A DNA stretch of 64,000 bases from Pseudomonas extremaustralis (GCF_900102035.1 NZ_LT629689.1:1860001-1924000); one strand, 5' to 3'; counted from the stretch's first letter, positions 1 through 9,100 are shown. The notes: generated by a model from the sequence alone, not told the origin. A program made the numbers and translations.

Positions 1-55
1 TTTCGCCGGTGGCGTTGAGCAGCAATTGCAGGATGTCATACCAATCAGTTTTCAT
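1..55 (-). CDS. metI: MetI-type ABC permease, N-terminal fragment (cut by window edge)
   Basis: Only the first 18 codons are inside the window; the gene continues beyond position 1. The peptide begins [18 protein letters not shown], an amphipathic N-terminus of the kind seen in permeases of the methionine uptake family. The start codon overlaps the stop codon of the ATPase gene (ATGA at 52-55), so the two are translationally coupled. The assignment rests mainly on gene order (binding protein, ATPase, permease) rather than on the short peptide. Confidence 0.7.
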   Translation of the reverse strand, partial: MKTDWYDILQLLLNATGE

Positions 56-798
56 ACCGCCCTCACCGCAGGCCGGCTGGGCGCCAACGAACGCCCCAGG
101 CGCGAGGACGGATCGGCCTGCAACTGCACCAGGCTGCCACTTTCCACCACGCGCCCTTCGGCAAGGGACACGGCGCTGTCGCAGATGGCCTTGACCACGT
201 CCAGCTCGTGGGTAATGAGTACGATGGTCACGCCCAGTTGCCGGTTGATATCGCGTAACAGTTCCAAGATCGAGGCGGTGGTTTCCGGGTCGAGGGCACT
301 AGTGGCTTCATCCGACAACAGGTACGCCGGCCGCGCGGCCAATGCACGAGCGATGCCGACGCGCTGTTTTTGCCCGCCAGACAGTTGCGAAGGAAAGGCC
401 ATGGCCTTGTCGCTCAACCCCACCAAAGCCAGCAACTCCGCTACCCGTGCCGCACGCTCGGCCTTGGGCACGTTGGCGATTTCCAGCGGCACTGCGACGT
501 TGTCCGCCACGTTGCGCGAGTGCAGCAAGTTGAACCCCTGGAAAATCATGCCGATACGCTGGCGTTGCTGGCGCAATTGTTTGTCGCTCAGTTGGATCAG
601 GTCCTGGCCATCCATCAGGATGCGCCCGGTGGTCGGCCGTTCCAGCAGATTCAGGCAACGCAGCAAGGTGCTTTTGCCCGCGCCGCTGCGCCCGACGATG
701 CCAAAAATAGAGCCATCGGCGATCTGCAACGACACGTTGTCCAGCGCCGGGGGCTGGCCGTCGGCGTAGGTTTTGCTGACCCCCTCGACCACGATCAT
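52..798 (-). CDS. metN: MetN-type ABC transporter ATPase, short form
   Basis: This is the ATP-hydrolysing subunit of a D-methionine-type importer, acting on the cytoplasmic face of the inner membrane. The 248-residue protein has Walker [10 protein letters not shown] at 36-44, the ABC signature LSGGQKQR near 139-146, and Walker B with the D-loop ([11 protein letters not shown]) just after. Canonical MetN proteins are about 340 residues because a C-terminal ACT-like (NIL) domain binds methionine and inhibits transport. That domain is absent here: the protein ends about 30 residues after the H-loop region. The gene lies between metQ (4-bp overlap) and metI (ATGA overlap). The ATPase identity is secure; methionine as substrate is inferred from the family and is weakened by the missing sensor domain. 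Confidence 0.9.
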   Translation of the reverse strand: MIVVEGVSKTYADGQPPALDNVSLQIADGSIFGIVGRSGAGKSTLLRCLNLLERPTTGRILMDGQDLIQLSDKQLRQQRQRIGMIFQGFNLLHSRNVADNVAVPLEIANVPKAERAARVAELLALVGLSDKAMAFPSQLSGGQKQRVGIARALAARPAYLLSDEATSALDPETTASILELLRDINRQLGVTIVLITHELDVVKAICDSAVSLAEGRVVESGSLVQLQADPSSRLGRSLAPSRPAVRAV

Positions 799-1586
799 TC
801 GGTCGCCACCGGAATGACCGAACCGGCGTACGTCTCGGTGATGAACTTGGCCACCGCTGGCGAGCGCAGGTCTTTGGCCAGTTGCTTGACGCGCGGGTCG
901 TCCAGCAATTTAGGCGTGGTCACCAGGATGTTCGCGTATGGATTGCCTTCGGCCTTTTCCAGCCCAAGCGCATCCCTGGCCGGTTGCAGTCCGGCTTCCA
1001 GCGCGAAGTTGCCATTGATCACCGCCAGGTCGACGTCATCCAGCGCCCGGGGAATCTGGGGCGATTCGATCTCGAGGATCTTCAAGTGCTTGGGGTTTTC
1101 GGCGATGTCCTTGGGCGTGGCCTGGTCCTTGGACGCATCGTTGAAACCGGGCTTGAGTGTGATCAGGCCGTTGGCCTGCAGCAGATAGAGCGCGCGACTG
1201 AGGTTGGTGACATTGTTCGGCACGGCCACGGTGCCTTTATCGGGCACCTGGGCCAGGCTGGCGTGGCGATGGGAATAGATGCCCAACGGCTCGATGTGCA
1301 CGGTGGCGGCGACCGCGAATTTCTGGCCGAGCGCCTGTTCCTGGGAATTGAGGTACGGCAGGTGCTGGAAGTAATTGGCATCGACGTCGCCATGGGCGAG
1401 CAACTCATTGGAGTTCACACCGCTGGGGATCTCGATGATTTTCAGGTTCAGGCCAGGGTCGAGCTTTTGTACATACTCGAGGATCTGTGCGTGGGGAATC
1501 GGGTCGGCGGCCACGCGCAAGGCATCGGCGGCCGACACACTCAAAGAGGCCAGCAACGCCGCCAGGGTAAGTGCAGTCTTCAACAT
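795..1586 (-). CDS. metQ: MetQ/NlpA-family periplasmic substrate-binding protein
   Basis: This 263-residue solute-binding protein should deliver substrate to the MetNI-type importer encoded downstream. The N-terminus ([19 protein letters not shown]) is a clean signal peptide. It has no lipobox cysteine, so the protein is probably free in the periplasm rather than a lipoprotein like E. coli MetQ. Family sequence is visible in the mature part: a YFQHLPYL segment near residue 93 and the [14 protein letters not shown] stretch near 131. The ATG at 1586 has AGGAG at a good distance upstream; open frame continues further but lacks such a site. The ligand could be methionine or another sulfur compound or amino acid. 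Confidence 0.88.
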   Translation of the reverse strand: MLKTALTLAALLASLSVSAADALRVAADPIPHAQILEYVQKLDPGLNLKIIEIPSGVNSNELLAHGDVDANYFQHLPYLNSQEQALGQKFAVAATVHIEPLGIYSHRHASLAQVPDKGTVAVPNNVTNLSRALYLLQANGLITLKPGFNDASKDQATPKDIAENPKHLKILEIESPQIPRALDDVDLAVINGNFALEAGLQPARDALGLEKAEGNPYANILVTTPKLLDDPRVKQLAKDLRSPAVAKFITETYAGSVIPVATE

Positions 1587-1599
1587 AGTGATCTCCTGA

Positions 1600-2637
1600 T
1601 CAGGCGGACAAAGCGTGGGGAAGTGTGGCGTCGGCGTAGAAGCGCTGGGCGACATCGGGGTGCGAGCGCAGGCGGCCCTTGAGGTAGTTCCAGCCCACAT
1701 CTCGCAGCAACGGGTTGCGCGGATCGCTGGTGGGGCCGTGGGCATCGCGCAGCAGTTCCGGCGCCAATTGGTAAACCGGCACCACCGCGTCCAATTGCGC
1801 GCCGAGGAAAAACGCCAGGGACAAGCGCTCACTGCCGGCCGGTGGAGACACTACCCGGTGCACGGTGGCGCGCAGGTAGCCATTGCTCGCCAGTTCCAGC
1901 AGTTCGCCGATATTCACCACCAGGGTGTCGGGGCGCGGCGACGCATCGATCCAGCGCCCCTCTTCCACTTCCACCTGCAAACCCGCTTGCTCGTCTTGCA
2001 GCAGGAAGCTGAGGAAACCGGAGTCCTTGTGCGCGCCGACGCCCTGGCGGCTTTGTCGGGCATGGCGACCGGGGTAGCGGATCAGCTTGATGTGTTCGTT
2101 GGGCTTGTCGCCGTACAGCGCGTCGAATGCATTCTCTGGCAGGGACAGGGCCTGGGCGAAGGCGCGCAACAGGCGCAGGGCCATTTGCGTCATCGCCTGC
2201 TGCCAGCCGAGCACCAATGGTTTGAGCTGGGGCAAGGCCGTCGGCCATTGGTTGGGGCCTTGCAGGCGGGCCCAGGCCGCCGGGTATCGAGCCACGTCCA
2301 AGGGCTCGCGCTCGGCGCCGACATCGAACTGTTCGCGCAGGTCCGGCTGGCCACGGGTGATCTCCGACGCCGCGCGGTTATAGCCACGGAAATGGGGAGA
2401 ATTGATCATGCCCACCGCCAGCTTGTCAGCCTCGGGCAAGGCAAAGAATGCCCGCGCCTGCTGTTGCACTTCGGTCAGCAAGGCAGGGTCGATGCCATGG
2501 CCGATCAAGTAGAAAAACCCGACATGCCGCGCCGCCAGACGCAGTTCGTCGAGAAACCGTTGGCGCTGCTGCGGGCCGCCGTCGAGCTGCGAAAGGTCCA
2601 GTAATGGCAAGGTGGTGATGGACTGCAAATGAGACAT
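1600..2637 (-). CDS. 2-oxoglutarate/Fe(II)-dependent oxygenase, isopenicillin N synthase-like
   Basis: This 345-residue protein belongs to the DIOX_N plus 2OG-FeII_Oxy family of soluble non-haem iron oxygenases. The N-terminal half carries LLDLSQLDGG and FYLIGHGID, typical of DIOX_N. The iron ligands appear as H and D in GAHKDSGFLSFLLQDE and a distal H in ATVHRVVSPP. The R and S of the following GSERLSLAFF fit the co-substrate carboxylate site. The start at 2637 is preceded by AAGGAG; an upstream in-frame start lacks one. It is the first gene of a minus-strand operon with metQ, metN and metI (13 bp to metQ), so it probably modifies the substrate that this importer brings in. The substrate cannot be read from sequence. 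Confidence 0.85.
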   Translation of the reverse strand: MSHLQSITTLPLLDLSQLDGGPQQRQRFLDELRLAARHVGFFYLIGHGIDPALLTEVQQQARAFFALPEADKLAVGMINSPHFRGYNRAASEITRGQPDLREQFDVGAEREPLDVARYPAAWARLQGPNQWPTALPQLKPLVLGWQQAMTQMALRLLRAFAQALSLPENAFDALYGDKPNEHIKLIRYPGRHARQSRQGVGAHKDSGFLSFLLQDEQAGLQVEVEEGRWIDASPRPDTLVVNIGELLELASNGYLRATVHRVVSPPAGSERLSLAFFLGAQLDAVVPVYQLAPELLRDAHGPTSDPRNPLLRDVGWNYLKGRLRSHPDVAQRFYADATLPHALSA

Positions 2638-3017
2638 CGGTGGCTCGCTCCTTGAACAGAATTCGTTAGAAGCGTCCAAGCTAAACGATCTTAAAAACCA
2701 CCAATAAATATCTTTTTAGAATTAGCTTAGGCACGCGGATCAACTATCCCGAAGCGACCTCGGCGTCCAATTCAATACGTCTGCAAGGCGGGGTCGGCCC
2801 TGGCGCGGCTGCGACATTCGATCCGGTGTTGTCCGTTGACCACTCTTGTTACACACCATATAGTGTGCCCACAAACAAAGCAGACCACTACATAGTGTGC
2901 AGTATCGGTATTTACCGACCACACTACGCGCAGTATTTCAATGCCTATTAGCCTGCAAATCACATATTTTTGGACGGGTTCACACGCCGTCAGAACAGAC
3001 CAGGAAGGAGTATTTCA
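2638..3017 (+). promoter_or_regulatory. Intergenic region between two divergent genes
   Basis: This 380-bp stretch holds no credible gene. It separates the oxygenase/met operon (minus) from nrdB (plus), so it must carry both promoters. The left part (2690-2730) is AT-rich and may hold the minus-strand promoter. The right part carries the two NrdR boxes listed separately and ends with the AGGAG ribosome-binding site of nrdB at 3006-3010. Confidence 0.6.
2851..2898 (+). promoter_or_regulatory. Pair of NrdR boxes upstream of nrdB
   Basis: Two imperfect palindromes resemble the 16-bp NrdR box (consensus close to ACACTATATATAGTGT). Box 1 at 2851-2866 reads ACACACCATATAGTGT; box 2 at 2883-2898 reads GACCACTACATAGTGT with CACTA/TAGTG arms. 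They are 32 bp apart centre to centre, about three helical turns, as expected for cooperative binding. NrdR represses ribonucleotide reductase genes in many bacteria; the location 120 bp upstream of nrdB fits this role. Confidence 0.75.
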
Positions 3018-4268
3018 ATGCTGAGTTGGGATGAAGTCGACAACGAAGACACCGGTGCAGCGGTGATCAAAGGCGCCAACGCCGGCCACGCCAGCGAAGC
3101 CAACATGGACCGCCTCGACGGTGCCGGCGCCGCTGCCGCCATCGAGGCCCGCGCCGTCACCGCCAGTGACTCCGCCGCGATCATCCGCGCCAAGGCCGCC
3201 CTGGACAAACTCGACATCGCCGAAGGCCTCGCCGAACTCGAAGGCGCCTCCGCCCGCGTCGCCGTCGACGAAAAGCGCATGATCAACTGCCGCGCCGACC
3301 TCAACCAACTCGTGCCCTTCAAGTACGACTGGGCCTGGCAGAAATACCTCGACGGCTGCGCCAACCACTGGATGCCGCAAGAGGTCAACATGACCGCCGA
3401 CATCGCCCTGTGGAAAAACCCCGAAGGCCTGACCGACGACGAACGTCGCATCGTCATGCGCAACCTGGGCTTCTTCTCCACCGCCGACTCCCTGGTCGCC
3501 AACAACCTGGTGCTGGCCGTATACCGCCTGATCACCAACCCGGAATGCCGCCAGTACATCCTGCGCCAGGCTTTCGAAGAAGCGATCCACACCCACGCCT
3601 ACCAGTACTGCATCGAATCGTTGGCCATGGATGAAGGCGAGATCTTCAACATGTACCACGAGATCCCATCGGTCGCGAAAAAAGCCGCCTGGGGCCTGAA
3701 ATACACCCGTTCGATCTCCGATCCGAAGTTCGAAACCGGCACCGTCGACACCGACAAAGAACTGCTGCGCAACCTGGTCGCCTACTACTGCGTCCTTGAA
3801 GGCATCTTCTTCTATTGCGGCTTCACCCAAATCCTCTCCATGGGCCGCCGCAACAAAATGACCGGCGTGGCCGAACAGTTCCAGTACATCCTGCGCGACG
3901 AGTCGATGCACCTGAACTTCGGTATCGACGTGATCAACCAGATCAAAATCGAAAACCCACACCTGTGGGACACCGAGATGAAAGAAGAAGCGACCCAGAT
4001 GATTCTGCAGGGCACGCAACTGGAGATCGAATACGCACGCGACACCATGCCGCGCGGCGTGCTGGGCATGAACGCGGCGATGATGGAGGACTACCTCAAG
4101 TTCATCGCTAACCGTCGTCTGTCGCAGATCGGTCTGAAGGAAGAATATCCAGGTACCACCAACCCGTTCCCGTGGATGAGCGAGATCATGGACTTGAAGA
4201 AAGAGAAAAACTTCTTCGAGACCCGTGTGATCGAGTACCAGACCGGCGGCGCGTTGAGCTGGGACTGA
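3018..4268 (+). CDS. nrdB: Ribonucleoside-diphosphate reductase class Ia, beta subunit
   Basis: NrdB houses the diiron-tyrosyl radical cofactor that class Ia ribonucleotide reductase needs to make deoxynucleotides. In this 416-residue protein E188 and H191 (metal ligands) and Y195 (radical tyrosine) are visible in [13 protein letters not shown]. The second metal half-site is visible as [10 protein letters not shown] and [10 protein letters not shown], and an upstream D lies in TADSLVANN. The C-terminus ends [10 protein letters not shown], the tail that docks on NrdA. The protein is about 40 residues longer than E. coli NrdB because of an Ala/Asp-rich N-terminal extension. The ATG at 3018 has AGGAG 7 bp upstream. 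nrdA is not in the window, so nrdB appears to be transcribed on its own from the NrdR-controlled promoter. Confidence 0.97.
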   Translation: MLSWDEVDNEDTGAAVIKGANAGHASEANMDRLDGAGAAAAIEARAVTASDSAAIIRAKAALDKLDIAEGLAELEGASARVAVDEKRMINCRADLNQLVPFKYDWAWQKYLDGCANHWMPQEVNMTADIALWKNPEGLTDDERRIVMRNLGFFSTADSLVANNLVLAVYRLITNPECRQYILRQAFEEAIHTHAYQYCIESLAMDEGEIFNMYHEIPSVAKKAAWGLKYTRSISDPKFETGTVDTDKELLRNLVAYYCVLEGIFFYCGFTQILSMGRRNKMTGVAEQFQYILRDESMHLNFGIDVINQIKIENPHLWDTEMKEEATQMILQGTQLEIEYARDTMPRGVLGMNAAMMEDYLKFIANRRLSQIGLKEEYPGTTNPFPWMSEIMDLKKEKNFFETRVIEYQTGGALSWD

Positions 4269-4277
4269 TTGAAAAAA

Positions 4278-4297
4278 ACGGCCCCTCCAGGGGCCGT
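4278..4297 (+). terminator. Terminator downstream of nrdB
   Basis: A GC-rich hairpin, ACGGCCCC with loop TCCA and GGGGCCGT, starts 10 bp after the nrdB stop. It is preceded by seven A and followed by a short T-rich stretch (GTCGTTTTA), so it may work in both directions. Confidence 0.8.
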
Positions 4298-4322
4298 GTC
4301 GTTTTACCTGTCGATGTTTTTT

Positions 4323-4811
4323 ATGCCTAATCAAACCATCAAGACCCCCTGCGTCGGCCTGTGCTCCACCGTTTACGGTGACCTGGTCTGCCGCGGGTGC
4401 AAGCGTTATCACCATGAAGTCATCCAGTGGAATGGTTACAACGCCGAGGAAAAGCAGGCGGTGTGGCTGCGCCTCGAACAGTTGCTGGTGCAGGTGATGA
4501 CCAGCAAGCTGGATGTGTTCGACCCACAGCGTCTGCGCCAGCAACTGGAAAGCCGCAAGATTCGCTTTATGCCGCACCAGTCGCCGTACTGCTGGGCCTA
4601 TCAGTTGATTGCCCGGGGTGCGCGGGTGATTACCAAACTGGATGCGTATGGCCTGGTGTTGCTGCCGGAGTTTCGCGAGCACAGCCTGGCGGATTTGCGC
4701 GATGGGATTGACCGCGAGTTTTTCCTGCTCTCAGAGGCACATTACCAGCGCTATATCGCCCCCAGGTTCTTGAAAGAGTCCTTCGGGCCAGCCCTGATCG
4801 CCACCCTCTAA
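4323..4811 (+). CDS. DUF1289-domain protein
   Basis: This 162-residue protein has the DUF1289 signature at its N-terminus: TPCVGLCS followed by VCRGCKRYHHEVIQWN, a Cys-rich module (CVGLC...CRGC) common in short proteobacterial proteins of unknown role. Unlike the usual 60-90 residue members it has a further ~100 residues of unrecognised, mostly alpha-helical sequence. It starts just after the nrdB terminator, so it probably has its own promoter; no strong ribosome-binding site precedes the ATG, and a second ATG lies 9 bp upstream. It converges on the dehydrogenase gene at 4824. No function is claimed. Confidence 0.75.
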   Translation: MPNQTIKTPCVGLCSTVYGDLVCRGCKRYHHEVIQWNGYNAEEKQAVWLRLEQLLVQVMTSKLDVFDPQRLRQQLESRKIRFMPHQSPYCWAYQLIARGARVITKLDAYGLVLLPEFREHSLADLRDGIDREFFLLSEAHYQRYIAPRFLKESFGPALIATL

Positions 4812-4823
4812 AACACACCCCAT

Positions 4824-7499
4824 TTAGACCCAGGACGCTTCGCGCTCCGCCTGCAAGCCATACCGCTCAATCGCCTGCTGGCACACCTGGCGCGCCAGAC
4901 TGCCCTGCTCCACCAATGCCGTCAGCGCCGCCAACACAAGATGATGGCGATCCACCTCAAAAAAATCCCGCAACGCCGCCCGGGTATCACTGCGTCCGAA
5001 ACCGTCGGTGCCGAGCACGGTGTAGGGCGAATCCAGGTACGACGCAATCATCTGCGGCACCGCCCGCACATAGTCGGACACCGCCACCACTGGCGCGCCT
5101 TTGGGCAAGCAATCATTCACATGACTGACGCGCTGGGTCGCCTGCGGATGCAGACGATTCCAGCGTTCCACCTCCCGAGCCTCACGTGCCAGTTCACTGA
5201 AGCTGGTCACGCTGTAGACCTCACTCGCCACCTGCCAATCATCGGCCAATAGCTGCGCAGCCGCCTGGGCTTCGCGCACCAGCGTGCCCGAACCGAGCAG
5301 GCGCACCTGGGCGTCAGGCGCGCCCTGCAAGCGGTACATACCTTTGATGATCGCCGCTTCCACCCCCTCGGGCAGGCTCGGCTGCGGGTAGTTTTCGTTC
5401 ATCAGGGTCACGTAGTAGAACGCGTCCACCTCCTGCTCGAGCATCTGGCGCATGCCATGGTCGAGGATCACCGCGAATTCGCCGGCAAACGCCGGGTCGT
5501 AGGCGCGGCAATTGGGCACCGTGGCAGCGCAGAGGTGGCTACTGCCGTCCTGATGCTGCAAGCCTTCGCCGCCCAGGGTGGTGCGCCCGGCGGTGGCGCC
5601 CAGCAGGAAACCACGGGCACGCTGGTCGGCAGCGGCCCAGATCAGGTCGCCCACGCGCTGGAAACCGAACATCGAGTAATAGATGTAGAACGGCAACATG
5701 CGCAGGCCATGCACCGAATAGCTGGTGGCCGCCGCGACCCAGGAACTGATCGCGCTGGCTTCGCTGATGCCTTCTTCAAGGATCTGCCCATCGGTGGCTT
5801 CGCGGTAACTGAGGATCGAGCCGATGTCTTCCGGCTCGTAGCGCTGGCCGACGCTGGAATAGATGCCGACTTGCTTGAACAGATTGGCCATGCCGAAGGT
5901 GCGCGCCTCGTCCGCCACGATGGGCACGATGCGCGGGCCGAGGGCCTGGTCTTTGAGCAGGTGGGTGAGCATGCGCACGAAGGCCATGGTGGTGGACATC
6001 TCCTTGCCCGCCGCCGCCGTCGCAAAACCGGCATAACCCGTCACCGGTGGCACGCTCACAGGCGCCGCAACCTGGCTACGGCTGGGCACATAGCCACCGA
6101 GGGCCTGGCGTCGCTGATGCAGATAACGTAACTCAAGGCTGTCATCCGCAGGCTTGAAGAAACTCAACGATTCGGTCTGTTCATCGCTCAGCGGCAATTG
6201 GAAGCGATTGCGGAAGGCAATCAATGCTTCGCGATCGAGTTTCTTCTGCTGGTGCGTGGTCATCTTGCCCTGCCCGGCTTCGCCCATGCCGAAGCCTTTT
6301 TTGGTCTGGGCCAGGATCACCGTGGGTTTGCCCTTGACCCGGCGCGCGGCGTGGTAGGCGGCGTGGATCTTGACCATGTCGTGGCCGCCGCGCTTGAGGC
6401 GGTCGATCTGCTCGTCGCTCATGCCCTCTACCAACCGGGCCAGGGACGGGTTTTGGCCAAAGAAATGCTCGCGGTTATAGGCGCCATCCTTGGCGGCAAA
6501 GGTCTGGAACTGACCATCGACGGTGTTCGACAGGGTGTTGACCAGCGCACCGTCGGTATCCTTGGCCAGCAACGCGTCCCAGTCCGAGCCCCAGACCAGC
6601 TTGATCACATGCCATCCGGCGCCGCCGAACAAGGCTTCCAGTTCGTCGATGATCCGCCCATTGCCGCGCACGGGGCCGTCGAGACGCTGCAGGTTGCAGT
6701 TGACCACCCAGGTCAGGTTGTCCAAACCTTCGCGGGCCGCCAGGGTCAGGGCGGACATGCTTTCCGGCTCGTCCATTTCGCCGTCACCGAACACGCCCCA
6801 GACGTGACGGTCGGTGGTGTCCTGCAAGCCGCGATGCTGCAGATAGCGCATGAAGCGCGCCTGGAAAATCGAACTGATGGGACCGATGCCCATGGAGCCG
6901 GTGGGGAATTGCCAGAAGTCCGGCATCAACCATGGGTGGGGGTAGCTGGACAGCCCGCGTGCGCCGGCGTTGGGCCCACCGATCTCCTGACGATAATGGG
7001 CTAGGTCGTTCTCGCTCAGACGGCCCTCCAGGAAAGCCCGTGCGTAAATACCGGGGGCCGAATGCGGTTGGTAGAACACCAAGTCGCCACCAAAGCCCTC
7101 GTGGCGCGCGCGAAAAAAGTGATTGAAACCCACCTCGAACAAATCCGCCGCACTGGCGTAACTGGCGATATGACCGCCGAGTTCGCCATACGCTTGATTC
7201 GCCCGCACCACCATGGCCAGTGCGTTCCAACGCACCAACGAGGCCAGACGTTCCTCGGTGGCCAGATCGCCGGGGAACGCCGGCTGCTGGGTGACACCGA
7301 TGCTGTTGACATAGGGCGTACCGTGGCGCGGCTTCCAGTCGATGTGCGGGGCACTGCCCTCGCGGGCCAACAGGTCGAGAATCTGCCGCGCCCGCTCGGG
7401 CCCGGCGTTGGCCACTAACGACGCCAGGGCATCGCGCCACTCGTCCTGCTCTGTCTGATCGTTGGCTGTGTGACTGACTGCACTGGCGAAACCGTTCAT
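4824..7499 (-). CDS. AceE-type (homodimeric) 2-oxoacid dehydrogenase E1 component, orphan paralogue
   Basis: This 891-residue protein matches homodimeric pyruvate dehydrogenase E1 (AceE) along its length. E1 performs ThDP-dependent decarboxylation of a 2-oxoacid and acetylates the lipoyl E2. The ThDP motif starts GDGEMDEPES and ends about 30 residues later in NCNLQRLDGP. Other family blocks are visible: SYPHPWLMPDFW, TKKGFGMGEAGQG and TDGFGRSDTR. The ATG at 7499 follows GGAGG by 5 bp; a GTG two codons upstream lies inside that site and is unlikely. No aceF (E2) or lpd gene is adjacent, unlike the main aceEF operon of pseudomonads. It may be a second E1, comparable to MdeB (2-ketobutyrate dehydrogenase E1 of the methionine catabolic cluster of P. 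putida), but mdeA and mdeR are not adjacent either. The enzyme class is firm; the substrate is open. Confidence 0.88.
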   Translation of the reverse strand: MNGFASAVSHTANDQTEQDEWRDALASLVANAGPERARQILDLLAREGSAPHIDWKPRHGTPYVNSIGVTQQPAFPGDLATEERLASLVRWNALAMVVRANQAYGELGGHIASYASAADLFEVGFNHFFRARHEGFGGDLVFYQPHSAPGIYARAFLEGRLSENDLAHYRQEIGGPNAGARGLSSYPHPWLMPDFWQFPTGSMGIGPISSIFQARFMRYLQHRGLQDTTDRHVWGVFGDGEMDEPESMSALTLAAREGLDNLTWVVNCNLQRLDGPVRGNGRIIDELEALFGGAGWHVIKLVWGSDWDALLAKDTDGALVNTLSNTVDGQFQTFAAKDGAYNREHFFGQNPSLARLVEGMSDEQIDRLKRGGHDMVKIHAAYHAARRVKGKPTVILAQTKKGFGMGEAGQGKMTTHQQKKLDREALIAFRNRFQLPLSDEQTESLSFFKPADDSLELRYLHQRRQALGGYVPSRSQVAAPVSVPPVTGYAGFATAAAGKEMSTTMAFVRMLTHLLKDQALGPRIVPIVADEARTFGMANLFKQVGIYSSVGQRYEPEDIGSILSYREATDGQILEEGISEASAISSWVAAATSYSVHGLRMLPFYIYYSMFGFQRVGDLIWAAADQRARGFLLGATAGRTTLGGEGLQHQDGSSHLCAATVPNCRAYDPAFAGEFAVILDHGMRQMLEQEVDAFYYVTLMNENYPQPSLPEGVEAAIIKGMYRLQGAPDAQVRLLGSGTLVREAQAAAQLLADDWQVASEVYSVTSFSELAREAREVERWNRLHPQATQRVSHVNDCLPKGAPVVAVSDYVRAVPQMIASYLDSPYTVLGTDGFGRSDTRAALRDFFEVDRHHLVLAALTALVEQGSLARQVCQQAIERYGLQAEREASWV

Positions 7500-8030
7500 G
7501 CGCACCTCCGGGCCTTTTTTCCAGTTTATGTCGGTACCGGAGGATTTTTTGCCTGTTATCGGGCGCAGATTGCGGAATTTTGAGCATGAATCACTGCGAA
7601 TTTGTTTTTTTCCAGCACGTTATGCTCATCTGGGTAAAAACTACGCAAATGCGTTTAAAGTGCAGGTAGTGCTTCAGCCCTCGCTGCCCGCCCTGGAGGC
7701 TCTTTAGCGTTAGCTGGTTACACGGCTGTCGGCTTGGTTGCGTTGCTGATACCTCCGAACAATATGCCCAGTTGAGTCAAGGGTTGGGCAAAAGACGATG
7801 ATTGCCTCTACGACTACCGGCTTACCCTAGAGCAAATCAGCGCCATAGAGCGTCTTTGCGCATTGGAACTACCCAGGCATCTGGAGCTTTTCCTGACGTG
7901 TAACGCTTAATACCTGGTCGCTTAAAGGCGTAGTGCCGAGGGTTTGGGTATATCCACCAAGCATTGGGATACCCCCCACTGACGGCAATTGTGTTTAAAA
8001 TGTCGCCCGCTCAATGACCGACGCTCAACG
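7500..8030. other. Gene-poor intergenic region
   Basis: This 531-bp stretch lies between the divergent AceE-type gene and the methyltransferase gene. It has lower GC than its neighbours (T-runs at 7514-7520 and 7605-7611). It must hold both promoters. A tract from about 7670 to 7910 looks like decayed coding sequence and is listed separately. Nothing else was recognised. Confidence 0.5.
7671..7910 (+). pseudogene. Possible remnant of a small coding gene, frameshifted
   Basis: Translated piecewise, this tract looks protein-like without an intact open frame. One frame from 7671 reads through a hydrophobic stretch ending LVALLIPPNNMPS before a stop. Another frame from about 7742 reads VADTSEQYAQLSQGLGK. 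Shifting frame near 7790 continues as DDDCLYDYRLTLEQISAIER and on through LPRHLELFLT to a TAA at 7908. No start codon with a ribosome-binding site is present. The fragment resembles the C-terminus of a small soluble protein, possibly of the immunity type, but no family can be named. It could be chance. Confidence 0.3.
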
Positions 8031-8951
8031 ATGACCCCAGAAGCACTCGCCACCCTGCACGCTCACCTGCTCACGGCCCTGGCCAGTGCGCCAGACGAAA
8101 CCCGGCGCCTGTTCCACGGCCGTGGGCGTTGCTGGCCGGGTCTGGAGCAGTTGACCGTGGACTGGCTGCAAGGCGTAGTGCTGGTCGCGCTGTTCAAAGA
8201 GACGGCGCAGTTGGAGGCCTTGAAACAGCTACTGCTGCAGATTGACTGGGCGCAGTACGGCGTGCGCACCGTGGCGCTGCAACACCGCTATCTGCCGCAA
8301 AGCACCACAGAATGGCTGGTGGGTGAGCCCCTCGATGAACTGACCATCACCGAAGGCGGCCTGCGTTACCTGATCGACCTGGGTAAAAAACAGAACAGCG
8401 GCTTGTTCCTCGACATGCGCTACGGCCGCAACTGGGTGCGCGAGCAGGCCAAGGGCCTACGGGTGCTCAACCTGTTTGCCTACACCTGCGGGTTTTCCGT
8501 GGCCGCCATCGAAGGCGGCGCCGACCATGTGGTGAACCTGGACATGGCCCGTGGCGCCCTCAGCCGTGGCCGCGACAACCATCGCCTGAATGGGCATGAC
8601 CTGAGCAAAGTCACGTTCCTGGGGCATGACTTGTTCAAATCCTGGGCCAAGGTCACTCACAGCGGGCCTTACGACCTGGTGATCATCGACCCGCCATCCT
8701 TCCAGAAAGGCAGCTTCCTGCTGACCAAGGACTACCAGCGTGTGCTGCGTCGCCTGCCGGATTTGCTCACGCCACAAGGCAGCGTGCTGGCGTGCATGAA
8801 CGACCCGGCGTTCGGCGAGGACTTCCTGATCGACGGTGTCACCCGCGAAGCACCGGGCCTGCGCTTTATCGAGCGGCTGCAAAACCCACCGGAATTTGCG
8901 GATATCGACCCGCAAAGCGGCTTGAAAGCTTTGGTGTTCCGCCAGGGCTGA
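8031..8951 (+). CDS. Class I SAM-dependent methyltransferase, RlmI/RlmK-like
   Basis: This 306-residue protein has the layout of the C-terminal catalytic part of rRNA large-subunit methyltransferases. The segment KKQNSGLFLDMR is followed by the SAM-binding motif VLNLFAYTCGFSVAAIEGGA, the acidic loop VVNLDMARGALSRGRDN, and the motif IV catalytic segment IIDPPSFQKGSF. RlmI/RlmK methylate 23S rRNA cytosine or guanine; the target here cannot be told. An N-terminal PUA domain as in RlmI is not evident. The chosen ATG follows a run of closely spaced ATGs; no strong ribosome-binding site is visible. It is monocistronic, with a divergent neighbour upstream. Confidence 0.85.
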   Translation: MTPEALATLHAHLLTALASAPDETRRLFHGRGRCWPGLEQLTVDWLQGVVLVALFKETAQLEALKQLLLQIDWAQYGVRTVALQHRYLPQSTTEWLVGEPLDELTITEGGLRYLIDLGKKQNSGLFLDMRYGRNWVREQAKGLRVLNLFAYTCGFSVAAIEGGADHVVNLDMARGALSRGRDNHRLNGHDLSKVTFLGHDLFKSWAKVTHSGPYDLVIIDPPSFQKGSFLLTKDYQRVLRRLPDLLTPQGSVLACMNDPAFGEDFLIDGVTREAPGLRFIERLQNPPEFADIDPQSGLKALVFRQG

Positions 8952-9100
8952 TGCTGAAACGTCCTACGCTTGCTACGCTAAGCAATGCACCGGGGCGGTG
9001 AACCTTATCCCCCCCTTCCCGGTCGATACCTGCATTCCCCGGCCAGACTCGACAGCGTTACGTTGTCGGCTGCCCCGTTTCACCTTTTGGAGAACCGCCC

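Noticed and set aside
795..1586. MetQ as a lipoprotein
   Set aside because: No cysteine near the signal peptide end; the leader fits signal peptidase I.
2919..2936. Possible third NrdR box
   Set aside because: CACACTACGCGCAGT lacks the palindromic TAGTGT half and is not better than chance.
7500..7505. GTG start two codons upstream for the AceE-type gene
   Set aside because: The GTG lies inside the GGAGGT ribosome-binding site, which is correctly spaced for the ATG at 7499.
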